45,555 bases of DNA from Oceanobacillus sp. CFH 90083 (GCF_009389585.1 NZ_VIYG01000013.1:55872-101426); one strand, 5' to 3'. Positions 16,425-25,388 are shown, counted from the stretch's first letter. Numbers and translations: made by a program. The notes: generated by a model not told the origin, from the sequence alone.

Positions 16425-18026
16425 ATGAACAAGCGATTAAGCAGATTATTAATTTCCATTTTTACAATATTATTTTTAGCTGCCTGTGGAAATCAAGATC
16501 AGTCGGCAGATGGAGCAGGGGATAACAAGGAGCCGGCGGGAGATCCGGTGGAAGGGGGCACCTTGACGGTTGCATACCCTTCTGAACCCGATACACTTGA
16601 TTGGATGGCAACGGGAGCAACACCTACACGGGATATTGCCTGGCATATTTTTGAGCCGTTACTTGCCTTGGATAATGATTATCAGGTACAGCCAATGATT
16701 GCAGAGGATTTTACAGTCAGCGATGATGAGACGCTTTATACAATCACATTAAGAGATGATGTGAATTTTCATGATGGTTCTACTGTGACAGTAGAAGATG
16801 TAATTGCATCTTTAGACAGATGGAGAACGATTTCATCGGTTGGCAGAGAGTCTGATAGATTCATTAAATCTGTTACAGCGATAGACGACAAAACAATTGA
16901 AATTCAATTGTCAGAAGTATATAACGCATTTTTATCTGATATGGCAGCGCCAAAAAATGCATTGATGATTATTCCTGCTGAAATTGCTGAAGAGGCGGGA
17001 GAACAGCCATTAACACCGGAGCAATTGATAGGAACAGGACCTTATCAATTTGATAACTGGGATCGTGGAAGTGAAATTGTTTTAACTAAATTTGAAGATT
17101 ACACTGCGCGTGAAGAAGCCGATTTAGGCGGATTGACAGGAGAAAAAGTTGCTTACTTTGACCAGCTGGATTTTCAGATCGTGAAAGATCCGCAGGTCGC
17201 AATTAACGGTATTAAAACAGATTTATATGACTATGCTTTATCCATTCCCAATGATTTATATGAGGTTGTAGAAACAGATCCTACGATTGATCCGGTCAGC
17301 TATATCAATGGCTATTCTACGATTACACCGGATAAATCAGAGCCGCCATTTGATGATATTAAAGTGCGAGAAGCTTTACATCTTGCGTTAGATAAAGAAG
17401 CAATTGCAGAAGCTACCTATGGAAACAGTGATTTCTATTCCTTTGATGGAGCATTATTTGATCCGGAGCAGACACTGCTTTATTCCGAAGAAGGTACAGA
17501 GAATTATTTAAACCATGATCCGGAACAGGCTAAAGAACTGCTGGAGGAATCTGATTATAATGGAGAGTCACTTAAAATAATGCATTCTAATGATTCAGAG
17601 ACCTATAAACGAATTTCACAGGTGATGAAGCAGCAGTTGGAGGAAGTTGGATTTACCATTGAACTCGTACCGTTGGAGTGGGCAACATATTTAGAGCAGT
17701 GGTCTGATCCGGCGAATTGGGATATGGTTGTTGTCGGCTGGTCAACCCGATTCTCTCCGAATGAACTGGGGATGCTGGTCAATGATACCAACAGCAGCGG
17801 CTGGTATGACAGTGAACGCTGGAGAGGCTTGATTGACGACTGGGCCGTAGCTTCGGACGATGAAGAAAGATTAGATATTTTATCAGAGATGAATCAAACG
17901 GTTTGGGAAGAGCTCCCATTTATTAAAGTGGCTAATGAAACAAGGCTTGATATTAAAGGAGAACAGGTTCAATTAAAGGAAACTTGGGTTGGGCCGAGAT
18001 TCTGGGGAGCCTGGAAGGGTGAATAA
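16425..18026 (+). CDS. Peptide ABC transporter substrate-binding lipoprotein
   Basis: This 533-residue SBP_bac_5 family lipoprotein captures the substrate outside the membrane. The signal peptide (LLISIFTILFLAAC) has a lipobox with C21 as the lipidated residue, followed by a flexible acidic linker. The mature chain begins GGTLTVAYPSEPDTLDW, contains LRDDVNFHDGSTVTVEDV and ends in the usual alpha/beta lobe. It starts 51 bp after the amidohydrolase gene behind CGAGGAGAAATG and is followed by a hairpin terminator, which would make it more abundant than the permeases. Dpp/Opp-type binding proteins bind peptides, nickel, heme or opines; peptides or acyl-peptides fit the operon. Confidence 0.92.
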   Translation: MNKRLSRLLISIFTILFLAACGNQDQSADGAGDNKEPAGDPVEGGTLTVAYPSEPDTLDWMATGATPTRDIAWHIFEPLLALDNDYQVQPMIAEDFTVSDDETLYTITLRDDVNFHDGSTVTVEDVIASLDRWRTISSVGRESDRFIKSVTAIDDKTIEIQLSEVYNAFLSDMAAPKNALMIIPAEIAEEAGEQPLTPEQLIGTGPYQFDNWDRGSEIVLTKFEDYTAREEADLGGLTGEKVAYFDQLDFQIVKDPQVAINGIKTDLYDYALSIPNDLYEVVETDPTIDPVSYINGYSTITPDKSEPPFDDIKVREALHLALDKEAIAEATYGNSDFYSFDGALFDPEQTLLYSEEGTENYLNHDPEQAKELLEESDYNGESLKIMHSNDSETYKRISQVMKQQLEEVGFTIELVPLEWATYLEQWSDPANWDMVVVGWSTRFSPNELGMLVNDTNSSGWYDSERWRGLIDDWAVASDDEERLDILSEMNQTVWEELPFIKVANETRLDIKGEQVQLKETWVGPRFWGAWKGE

Positions 18027-18036
18027 ATAAGAGGAT

Positions 18037-18079
18037 AAAGAAGCCATGTCCATTCATTATGTTGATATGGCTTCTTTTT
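18037..18079 (+). terminator. Internal hairpin terminator (attenuator) between binding-protein and permease genes
   Basis: AAAGAAGCCAT (18037-18047) pairs perfectly with ATGGCTTCTTT (18067-18077) and runs into T residues. The operon continues 83 bp later with no clear new promoter, so partial termination probably sets a high binding-protein to permease ratio. Confidence 0.75.
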
Positions 18080-18161
18080 CTATTACGAATGTAAACGTAT
18101 GCCGGCAGCATCCGCTTGTCAGAAGCCGATACGGTAAAACAGAAAATGAGGTGAATGGAGT

Positions 18162-19106
18162 TTGTTACAATATACAATTCGTCGGCTTATATCTATTATT
18201 CCAGTCATGCTGGTTGTAAGTATTATAGTGTTTATGATTGTCCATTTGACTCCGGGAAATCCGGCTTATCTGATTCTTGGGGAGGACAGCTCACAGGAGG
18301 CTGTCCAGCAGCTGGAGGAGCAGCTGGGATTAAATCAGCCAATTGTTGTCCAGTTTTTTGACTGGGTTATTAATGTGTTTAAAGGAGACTTGGGAGAATC
18401 GGTTTATTCCTCCGAGCCAGTTCTATCTATTATATTGGATCGGATCGGACCTACCTTCAGTGTGATGCTGATTTCGATGATTTTTACGTTAGTTATTGCT
18501 ATACCAGTTGCGATTTTTGTTGTCTGGAAGCGGCAAACTGCTTTAGACCCGTTATTTATCTCAGCATCTCTACTAGGTGCATCTATTCCGGAATTCTGGT
18601 TTGCTATGTTATTGGTGTTGGGGCTGGGCGTCAGTATTCCGATTTTTCCAGTAGCGGGCTATATACCAATGGCAGAGGGGGTACTTCCATGGCTACACCA
18701 TTTAATTCTCCCTTCATTCGTTCTGGCAACAGTAGAAATTGGTTTAATATCGAGAATGCTGCGTGACGGGATGTTAGAGGCTGTAAATCAGGATTATACG
18801 AAAACTGCTCGGGCAAAGGGGATAAAAGAAAGTGCTGTACTGATGAAGCATGTTTTTGCGAATGCTCTAATCCCGACAACTACCGTTATTGGCGTAACGA
18901 TTGCCGGATTATTAGGAGGTACAGTTATTATTGAAACGATATTTACCATACCGGGAATTGGCCAGCTACTCATTGATTCGATTCACCGGAGAGATTACCC
19001 GGTAATTCAGGGCGTTGTTTTATTTATTGCTGTTATCTATGTTGTTATCAATTTACTGGTAGATTTGCTTTACGGTCTGCTTGATCCAAGAATTCGTTAC
19101 GATTGA
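18162..19106 (+). CDS. DppB/OppB-type ABC permease
   Basis: This 314-residue inner-membrane subunit has the classical OppB start (LLQYTIRRLISIIPVMLVVS), the large external loop with HLTPGNPAYLILG, five more hydrophobic segments, and the EAA loop for ATPase contact (DYTKTARAKGIKESAVLMKH). It ends with YGLLDPRIRYD as in most DppB proteins. The start is TTG at 18162 after GAGGTGA. It forms the channel with the DppC-type protein. Confidence 0.93.
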   Translation: MLQYTIRRLISIIPVMLVVSIIVFMIVHLTPGNPAYLILGEDSSQEAVQQLEEQLGLNQPIVVQFFDWVINVFKGDLGESVYSSEPVLSIILDRIGPTFSVMLISMIFTLVIAIPVAIFVVWKRQTALDPLFISASLLGASIPEFWFAMLLVLGLGVSIPIFPVAGYIPMAEGVLPWLHHLILPSFVLATVEIGLISRMLRDGMLEAVNQDYTKTARAKGIKESAVLMKHVFANALIPTTTVIGVTIAGLLGGTVIIETIFTIPGIGQLLIDSIHRRDYPVIQGVVLFIAVIYVVINLLVDLLYGLLDPRIRYD

Positions 19107-19164
19107 GACGGAAGTGCACCATAAAAGAAATGGTTTTATTTTATTGAAAAAAGGAGATATCCCT

Positions 19165-20016
19165 ATGCTGAAGAAAAAAAGAAACATTGTTGCTCTTTCT
19201 GCTCTGGTGTTATTAACAATAGCAACGATAACAGCCAATATCTGGTTACCTGTTTCTCCTGGCTTTATAGATGCCGCGCAGCGTCTGCTTCCTCCATCAG
19301 GGACACACTGGTTTGGTACTGATCATTTTGGAAGAGATGTCTTTGCACTGACGGTGGTAGCAGCAAGAGTCTCTTTGACAGTCGGTTTTACAGTTGCTGT
19401 ATTAGCAACCGTACTGGGAACAATTACAGGTTTGATAGCAGGCTATTATAAAAAAGCAGATTTCATTATTATGCGCATTATTGATGGTATGCTCGCCTTT
19501 CCTTCTTTACTTCTTGCATTGGCACTGGTGGCAGCGTTGGGGGGAAGTGTAACAAATATCATTATTGCTTTAACTTTTTCATTCTGGCCTGTAATGACAC
19601 GTATTGTACGGTCAGCGGTTTTACAAATTAATTCCATTCAATATATTGAAGCAGCAAAAACGTCCGGGGTCAGTGATCCGGTTGTTATATCCAAATATGT
19701 TTTGCCGAATGTGCTGTCTCCGATAATTGTCCAGGGCACATTTATTTTTGCAAAAGCAATTCTTGCAGAAGCTGCACTAAGCTTTTTGGGAGTCGGAGTA
19801 GATCCATCAACGCCAACCTGGGGGAATATGCTTCAGGAATCACAAATTTATATTTCAATGGCACCGTGGATTTCTATTTTTCCAGGCCTGGCAATTGTGA
19901 TTACGGTACTTTCTTTAAATATGCTTGGTGATGGATTACGTGATGCATTCGACCCGCATGCAAAGAAAAATAAAAAAAGAAAGCAGCGTTTCGTTAAAAC
20001 GAAAATGGCATCATAA
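19165..20016 (+). CDS. DppC/OppC-type ABC permease
   Basis: This 283-residue permease has ATG 19165 chosen because AAAAAAGGAGATAT lies directly upstream; the open frame reaches back to 19081 but would overlap the DppB gene. Visible features are the N-terminal membrane helix, GTDHFGRDVF typical of DppC, the EAA loop (YIEAAKTSGVSDPVVISKYV) and TPTWGNMLQE. The C-terminus is basic. It pairs with the DppB-type protein. Confidence 0.93.
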   Translation: MLKKKRNIVALSALVLLTIATITANIWLPVSPGFIDAAQRLLPPSGTHWFGTDHFGRDVFALTVVAARVSLTVGFTVAVLATVLGTITGLIAGYYKKADFIIMRIIDGMLAFPSLLLALALVAALGGSVTNIIIALTFSFWPVMTRIVRSAVLQINSIQYIEAAKTSGVSDPVVISKYVLPNVLSPIIVQGTFIFAKAILAEAALSFLGVGVDPSTPTWGNMLQESQIYISMAPWISIFPGLAIVITVLSLNMLGDGLRDAFDPHAKKNKKRKQRFVKTKMAS

Positions 20017-20033
20017 GAGAGGAGGCAGTATGC

Positions 20034-21053
20034 ATGCTTGAGGTGAAAAATCTAAAAACCTACATTGATACGGGAAGTGGAACAGTAAAAGCGGTGGATA
20101 ATGTATCTTTTCAGATTGAAGCAGGAGAGACCATCTGTATTGTAGGTGAATCAGGAAGCGGAAAAAGTGTATTAGCACATTCCATCATGCAGTTAAATCC
20201 TTCTCCTCCAGTCTTTCACCCGGAAGGAGAAATACTATTTGAAGGAAAAAATCTGCTTGATTTGAGTGAGAAAGAGCTACGCAGAATAAGAGGTAATGAA
20301 ATTTCTATGATTTTTCAAGACCCTATGTCCAGTCTGAACCCTGTATTTAGAGTTGGAGACCAGCTGATTGAAGCAATCCGTTCTCATGAAAAGGTATCTA
20401 AAAAGAATGCCAAAAAGCGGGCTTTGGAGCTTTTAACAGATGTTGGCATCCCCGATCCGGAGCGGAGACTGTACGATTATCCGCATCAATTTTCCGGAGG
20501 GATGCGCCAGCGTGTTTTAATCGCGATTGCACTGGCAGGTCGTCCCAAAGTTTTAATTGCCGATGAACCAACCACAGCACTCGATGTGACCATACAGGCA
20601 CAAATTCTGGAATTAATGCGTTCGATTCAGAAAAAATATGAAACAGCGATTATCTTAATCACTCATGATCTTGGAGTAGTAGCGCAAATTGCAGACAAAG
20701 TGCTTGTTATGTATTCAGGCAGAATTGTCGAGAAAGGAAGTGTCTCGGATATATTTTACCGCTCCACGATGCCCTATACCTGGTCTTTACTTCGATCCCT
20801 GCCGCGTATTGATGCAGATGCATCAAATCGGTTGATACCAATTCAAGGGCAGCCGAGTAATTTAATTGATCGTCCTAAAGGCTGTCATTTCGCGCCAAGA
20901 TGTCCATTTGCTACAGAGGCATGTTTAGAGATTGATCCTGCGTTAACGAAACGTGGAGAAGGACATTGGGCAGCTTGTATATTATCTGAAGAGGAATTTT
21001 CTAATAAGAAACAAGAGCTTGAGGTATATGCTCAGAAGGGAGCTGTAAAATAA
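20034..21053 (+). CDS. DppD/OppD-type ABC ATPase
   Basis: This 339-residue nucleotide-binding subunit has Walker [10 protein letters not shown]-loop [12 protein letters not shown], signature SGGMRQR, Walker [12 protein letters not shown] and switch His in ITHDLG. The C-terminal oligopeptide-ABC extension carries the cysteine cluster seen in these proteins ([14 protein letters not shown]), which in relatives binds an Fe-S cluster. It starts 17 bp after the DppC gene behind GAGAGGAGG and its stop overlaps the next start by one base. Confidence 0.95.
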   Translation: MLEVKNLKTYIDTGSGTVKAVDNVSFQIEAGETICIVGESGSGKSVLAHSIMQLNPSPPVFHPEGEILFEGKNLLDLSEKELRRIRGNEISMIFQDPMSSLNPVFRVGDQLIEAIRSHEKVSKKNAKKRALELLTDVGIPDPERRLYDYPHQFSGGMRQRVLIAIALAGRPKVLIADEPTTALDVTIQAQILELMRSIQKKYETAIILITHDLGVVAQIADKVLVMYSGRIVEKGSVSDIFYRSTMPYTWSLLRSLPRIDADASNRLIPIQGQPSNLIDRPKGCHFAPRCPFATEACLEIDPALTKRGEGHWAACILSEEEFSNKKQELEVYAQKGAVK

Positions 21054-22057
21054 TGTCTGAGCCATTACTGGAATTAAAAGATATAAAAATGTATTTTCCC
21101 ATAAAAGAAAAAGTATTTAAAAAGCCTGTCAACCATGTAAAAGCAGTGAATGGAGTCAGTCTGACTGTCCGAAAAGGTGAAACCCTGGGGATTGTGGGTG
21201 AATCCGGCTGCGGTAAAAGTACATTGGCACGTACCATTGTCGGACTATTGGAGCCGACATCTGGTGATATTCTTTTTGAGGGAGAAAGCATTCTGGGCTA
21301 CAACAAAAAGCAGATGCATGAGCTGCGCAGAGATATCCAAATGGTATATCAGGATCCGTACACCAGCCTGAATCCAAGAATGAAGGCTGGAGAAATTATT
21401 GCAGCACCGCTGAAAGCATTTAAAATGACAAGTAATTTAAATGAGCGGGTGTATGAATTATTAGACCTTGTCGGCTTAAAAAGAGAAGATGCGGATAAAC
21501 TCCCGCATCAATTTTCTGGAGGACAGCGTCAGCGGATAGGTATAGCGAGAGCACTTGCTCTGAATCCAAAGCTGTTAATTCTGGATGAACCGGTAAGTGC
21601 ATTGGATGTATCCGTGCAGGCACAGGTAATTAATCTTTTAGAAGATTTGCAGGAAGAGCTGGGGCTGACTTATGTATTTATTGCACATGATTTATCTGTA
21701 ATTAAGCATATTGCTGATAAAGTGGCGGTAATGTATCTTGGGAAAGTCATGGAATTATCTGATAGTGACACATTGTATCATCATTCCAAGCATCCATATA
21801 CAAATGCACTCCTGTCAGCAATCCCATTACCTGATCCTGAGAAGGAAAGACAGCGCCAGCGCATTATGCTGAAAGGAGAGCTGCCGTCTCCCGCTAATCC
21901 GCCATCCGGATGTATTTTTCATACGAGATGCCCGATTGCTCAAGCATTCTGTAAGCAGCATATTCCTGTTTTAGAAGAAAAGGATGGGAATAATCCTAAT
22001 CATCAGGTTGCCTGCTTTTATCCGCAGGAAACCGAAGCGATTGTCAACAGTCAATAA
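21053..22057 (+). CDS. DppF/OppF-type ABC ATPase
   Basis: This 334-residue second ATPase of the importer has Walker [10 protein letters not shown]-loop [12 protein letters not shown], signature SGGQRQR, Walker [12 protein letters not shown] and H-loop IAHDLS. Its C-terminal extension has the [14 protein letters not shown] cysteine motif. The ATG shares one base with the stop of the DppD gene, so the two are translationally coupled and expected at 1:1. Confidence 0.95.
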   Translation: MSEPLLELKDIKMYFPIKEKVFKKPVNHVKAVNGVSLTVRKGETLGIVGESGCGKSTLARTIVGLLEPTSGDILFEGESILGYNKKQMHELRRDIQMVYQDPYTSLNPRMKAGEIIAAPLKAFKMTSNLNERVYELLDLVGLKREDADKLPHQFSGGQRQRIGIARALALNPKLLILDEPVSALDVSVQAQVINLLEDLQEELGLTYVFIAHDLSVIKHIADKVAVMYLGKVMELSDSDTLYHHSKHPYTNALLSAIPLPDPEKERQRQRIMLKGELPSPANPPSGCIFHTRCPIAQAFCKQHIPVLEEKDGNNPNHQVACFYPQETEAIVNSQ

Positions 22058-22086
22058 TTAAATTTAAGGAAGAAAGGAATATGTAG

Positions 22087-22521
22087 ATGAGTCGACCAAA
22101 AATTTCTCAGATGGAAGCGTATATAATTGAAACGCTGCGCACGAATGGAATAACAAATGAAGAAATTATTCATGACGTAAAAGTAAAAGATGTATCGAAA
22201 TGGAAGCAAATCCACGAAAAGTTTGATTTTGAACAGTTGATTACATTAGCTGAGAAGGACTTTGAATCCTTTGAAAAAGCAATTAATGAGGGGTATGCAG
22301 TTAAATTTGTTACAGTTGGCGGTCTGGAGAGATTATTGAGGCTGAAGTTTCAAAAAGAACCGGGGAAAGCCTATCAGAAGCTCGAAACAGGTGCTAAAGA
22401 ACTTGATTTGGATGAGGTATCTCTCCAGGAGTTAAAACAGATGCTTTCAATTAATTGGAAGGTTGAAAAAGATACGCAAGGGGTATCGGTATTGTTGAAA
22501 GAGCAGAAGGATTTTAATTAA
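22087..22521 (+). CDS. Unrecognised 144-residue protein ending the importer operon
   Basis: This is a mostly helical, soluble, charged protein without signal peptide, membrane segment or metal motif. The start at 22087 follows AGGAAGAAAGGA. N-terminal residues 1-60 are predicted helical (KISQMEAYIIETLRTNGITN). The central segment KFVTVGGLERLLRLKFQ could be a small beta-turn plus helix, and the C-terminus (about 105-140) is helix then strands. Its position, 30 bp after the last ATPase and before the operon terminator, argues for a role linked to the peptide/acyl-amino-acid pathway. I do not recognise the family. Confidence 0.72.
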   Translation: MSRPKISQMEAYIIETLRTNGITNEEIIHDVKVKDVSKWKQIHEKFDFEQLITLAEKDFESFEKAINEGYAVKFVTVGGLERLLRLKFQKEPGKAYQKLETGAKELDLDEVSLQELKQMLSINWKVEKDTQGVSVLLKEQKDFN

Positions 22522-22533
22522 TATTTGCCGGAG

Positions 22534-22572
22534 AAGCGCTATGGACCTGATTTTTGGGTTTGTAGCGTTTTT
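22534..22572 (+). terminator. Rho-independent terminator of the importer operon
   Basis: A long stem with several G-U pairs forms between AAGCGCTATGGACC (22534-22547) and GGGTTTGTAGCGTTTT (22556-22571), followed by further T. Confidence 0.65.
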
Positions 22573-22659
22573 ATATTGTTTGGAAAGATAGAATATCGTT
22601 TTCTTAATAACAGATAAATTAGCAAATAATGTGAAATTTTTAATTGTTTAAAATAATCA

Positions 22660-22729
22660 TTGGCAGAAAGCGCTTTATATTTATAATACTTTTACGCAAC
22701 AAATGATTTTATATGTAACATATATTACA
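22660..22729 (+). promoter_or_regulatory. Promoter with cre-like box and TGTAAC operator in front of a gene remnant
   Basis: TTGGCA (22660-22665), 16 bp, TATAAT (22682-22687) form a good sigma-A promoter. AGAAAGCGCTTTAT (22665-22678), a partial CcpA cre with an intact AAAGCGCTTT core, lies between the two boxes. TGTAACATATATTACA (22714-22729) lies just downstream of the expected start and differs at one base from the operator at 24016. What it now controls is a truncated permease. Confidence 0.55.
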
Positions 22730-22783
22730 AATATTGAATCGATTATATTTACTAAAAGAGGTGATGATCATTGGAATGGCAAT

Positions 22784-23691
22784 AAAATTAGAAATGCTGC
22801 GATTCTTAGTATTATGATGGTTGCTGTTGCAGGAGTCGTGTTTGGGCGCAAAATCGTATCTTTAAAAATAAGAATTATGGCTCTTTGTCTGGAAAGCCAA
22901 AGAAACTGAAGATGAATGATAATAAATTGGTATCCACTTTATTATCAGTGTTTTCAGGCTTTATCGTATTAGTTCCATTTTTAGCATTAATTACTGTATT
23001 TCTGCAATCCATTGCCACGACACGGGGGAGAGATCCGTTGCCAAATGGATACACCTTAGCGCATTATCAAAATGTATTTTCAAATACGTTGTCCAATATA
23101 CAAAATACACTAATACTTGGTTTAGGGGCACTTGTCATTGCAATTGTCGTAGGGGTGTTAATTTCATACTTTATTGTTCGGCATAAATCTTCCGGACTGG
23201 ACTTTCTAAGCACCTTACCGTTAATCGTTCCAGGTATTGCTTTAGGTATTGCGTTATTGCAAACATTTAATGTTGCTCCGCTGCAATTAACTGGAACAGC
23301 GACGATCCTGATTATAGCCTATGCGATAAGAAGGCTGCCTTATATGGTAAGATCTACTGTCGGTACCATGAAGGCGATCAAAGAAGATATTGAAGAAGCG
23401 GCAGTTAATCTGGGAGCTTCCAGCTTAACAGCAGCGTTAACAGTAATTGGCCCATTAATGCTTCCGGGAATAGCTGCCGGGTCGATACTTGTATTTGTAA
23501 CAGTTATTAAGGAGACAAGTGTTACCATACTTTTGGCACCTCCAAGCTGGGCACCATTAAGTTTAGCGATCTTCCAGGATATTTTAAGAACGCAGTATTA
23601 TACCGCTGCAGCAATGTCAATTATTTTAGTGGCTTTAGTTTTAATATTACAAGGTATTGCTAAATTCATTTCAAAAAAAGAAACCTATTAA
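22784..23691 (+). pseudogene. Truncated and frameshifted ABC permease (Fe3+/sugar-phosphate type)
   Basis: From 22885 an open frame encodes the C-terminal half of a double-domain binding-protein-dependent permease (FbpB/AfuB/PhnV class). It has about six membrane segments and the EAA loop DIEEAAVNLGASSLTAALTV. Just upstream, in another frame, the stretch RNAAILSIMMVAVAGVVFG looks like the last helix of the first domain. Adding one A to the A-run at 22864-22868 joins the two frames through SLKNKNYGSLSGKP, a linker typical of such permeases. Everything N-terminal to this helix is missing, and no binding protein or ATPase gene is near. No ribosome binding site fits the open part. It is a decaying remnant. 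A functional half-permease starting near 22885 is possible but unlikely. Confidence 0.7.
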
Positions 23692-23730
23692 AAGAGCCTG
23701 CTGCATAAATGTTTGTGCAGCAGGTTCTTT
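23691..23730 (+). terminator. Rho-independent terminator after the permease remnant
   Basis: AAAGAGCCTGCTGCA (23691-23705) and TGCAGCAGGTTCTTT (23716-23730) pair over 15 bp with one G-U around a 10-nt loop. It overlaps the stop codon. Confidence 0.8.
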
Positions 23731-23957
23731 AGTAAGTTCATTAGTCTTCCATTCAAGTGCCGCTCATCTGCTCACCCAGTACATATGTATCCTGTTGTAT
23801 ATAGACAGACTGCGAAACACCTTTTGCAGATACGATATAGCAAAAATAATGCATTTCTCCTCCATAAACGGTAATTCACTTTAGGTTAAAAAACGCTTAT
23901 TAATAGAGTTCTTTTAGTAGATAGTGACAGATGATTTTCAAAACCAAGAATTTTTAG

Positions 23958-23986
23958 TTGACAATCAAAATGTAACATCATATAAT
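23958..23986 (+). promoter_or_regulatory. Near-perfect sigma-A promoter of the glucitol-type PTS operon
   Basis: TTGACA (23958-23963) and TATAAT (23981-23986) are both consensus and exactly 17 bp apart. The spacer holds TGTAACATCA, a half-site of the downstream operators. A promoter this strong needs repression, which the sites at 23985-24070 can supply. Confidence 0.85.
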
Positions 23987-23999
23987 GAAAGCGTATTCT
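23985..23999 (+). promoter_or_regulatory. CcpA cre site over the transcription start
   Basis: The 15-mer ATGAAAGCGTATTCT fits every fixed position of the Bacillus consensus WTGNAANCGNWNNCW. It overlaps the end of the -10 and the expected start, so catabolite repression by preferred sugars is likely. Confidence 0.6.
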
Positions 24000-24015
24000 C
24001 ACATATGATATGAAT

Positions 24016-24031
24016 TGTAACATATGTTACA
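24016..24031. promoter_or_regulatory. Operator O1: perfect 16-bp palindrome TGTAACATATGTTACA
   Basis: It extends to an 18-bp perfect palindrome with flanking T and A (24015-24032), about 25 bp downstream of the expected start, a typical roadblock repressor site. The SorC regulator encoded at 30367-31308 is the best candidate binder. Confidence 0.65.
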
Positions 24032-24054
24032 AAAATTAATCATAAGTGATTATT

Positions 24055-24070
24055 TATAACGTATGTTACA
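24055..24070. promoter_or_regulatory. Operator O2: imperfect copy of O1
   Basis: TATAACGTATGTTACA differs from O1 at two of 16 positions. The centre-to-centre distance is 39 bp, close to four helical turns, so proteins on O1 and O2 could sit on the same face, as expected for tetrameric SorC-family regulators. Confidence 0.55.
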
Positions 24071-24128
24071 TATTAATTTTTTATAAATGTAATGTATGCA
24101 CTTTGGAAAATCATAAGGAGGAGTTATC

Positions 24129-25388
24129 ATGTCAATTTATCAAGAGCTTCAAATAAGACAAAAAGAAAATAATCCAATTAAAGTAGGTGTTATTGGTGCG
24201 GGTCAAATGGGATTTGGTCTGATTTCACAAATATCCCGAATTCCTGGAATGGTCGTTGGCGGTGTATCGGATGTTGATAAAGGAAGAGCGCAAAAAGCTG
24301 TTGATTTTTATCAATCTCAAGAAAATTTAAAGATTAGTACATTAGTATCTACTGATTATCGTGAAGTTATCCAATCCTCCAATGTAGAGGTGGTCGTTGA
24401 TGCAACGGGAGTACCTGAAGTTGGAGCAAATATTTCTTTAGAAGCATTAAACTCAAGGAAACATCTGGTTTTATTGAATGTAGAAGTAGATATAACGATC
24501 GGTTCCTATATGAATTCATTATTCCAATCTGCCGGTCTTGTTTATTCTGGTTCTGCTGGAGACGAGCCCGCGGCAATTGTGGAATTATATGAATTTGCTA
24601 AGACAATGGGAATGGAAGTTGTTGTTGCAGGTAAAGGTAAAAATAATCCATTTCAACCGACAGCTAATCCTGATACAGCAGCTGCTGAAGCAAAATCTAA
24701 AAATATGAGTGCACATATGCTTGCTGCGTTTCAGGATGGAACAAAAACAATGGCGGAAATGAACTTATTAAGTAATGCAATTGGTTTGGTTCCCGATAAG
24801 GTTGGCATGCATGGTGTTGATGCCAATTTGGATAATGTAGCTAAAAAACTGGATTTAAAAGAGAATGGCGGCGTTTTAGATAGTTTAGGAATAGTTGATT
24901 ATGTAAATGGTTTAGCGCCGGGAGTTTTCGTTATTGTAAAAAGTGATTTGGAGCCTGTTGATGAAGAGTTGCGTTATTTGTTGAAAGTAGATAAAAGCCA
25001 TGGTAACCATTATACCTTATATCGTCCGTATCATTTAGCGAGTTTAGAAACGCCGGTTACGATTGCGAAGGCAGTTTTACAGCATGACACTTCCATTCAT
25101 CCATTGGGAGCACCTATCTCAGAAACGGTGACAGTAGCTAAAAGAGATATTAAGGCAGGAGAAAAATTAGATGGGATCGGTGGTTATTCTGTGCGAGGTG
25201 TCTTGGAAACACATCAGGATATGGAAGCAAATGGACATATTCCAATTGGTCTAATTAGTGGAAATGTAACCGCTAAAAAAGATATTAAAGAAGGTCAATT
25301 CTTAACATTGGATGACATTGAACTTGATCCTTCCACGACAGTTTGGAAATTAAGAGCATTACAGGATCATATGTTTTCCGGTAAATAA
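24129..25388 (+). CDS. DXR-like (DRL) oxidoreductase/oxidoisomerase with SAF domain
   Basis: The 419-residue protein starts behind AAGGAGGAG. Residues 15-135 form a homoserine-dehydrogenase-like NAD(P) domain: GAGQMG at 23-28, then VEVVVDATGVPEVGANI. A central part carries YSGSAGDEPAAIVELYEF and VVVAGKGKNNPF, probably the catalytic domain. A C-terminal SAF-like domain follows (about 340-415, VAKRDIKAGEKLDGIGGYSV). This layout is that of the DRL family, whose Brucella member replaces 1-deoxy-xylulose-5-phosphate reductoisomerase; relatives act on other sugar acids or phosphates. As first gene of a glucitol-type PTS operon it probably acts on a phosphorylated polyol or ketose. The exact reaction is unknown, and MEP-pathway activity is not implied. 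Confidence 0.75.
   Translation: MSIYQELQIRQKENNPIKVGVIGAGQMGFGLISQISRIPGMVVGGVSDVDKGRAQKAVDFYQSQENLKISTLVSTDYREVIQSSNVEVVVDATGVPEVGANISLEALNSRKHLVLLNVEVDITIGSYMNSLFQSAGLVYSGSAGDEPAAIVELYEFAKTMGMEVVVAGKGKNNPFQPTANPDTAAAEAKSKNMSAHMLAAFQDGTKTMAEMNLLSNAIGLVPDKVGMHGVDANLDNVAKKLDLKENGGVLDSLGIVDYVNGLAPGVFVIVKSDLEPVDEELRYLLKVDKSHGNHYTLYRPYHLASLETPVTIAKAVLQHDTSIHPLGAPISETVTVAKRDIKAGEKLDGIGGYSVRGVLETHQDMEANGHIPIGLISGNVTAKKDIKEGQFLTLDDIELDPSTTVWKLRALQDHMFSGK

Noticed and set aside
22703..22909. 68-residue protein upstream of the permease remnant
   Set aside because: Only its middle looks like a permease helix and a one-base shift joins it to the following frame, so it was merged into the pseudogene.
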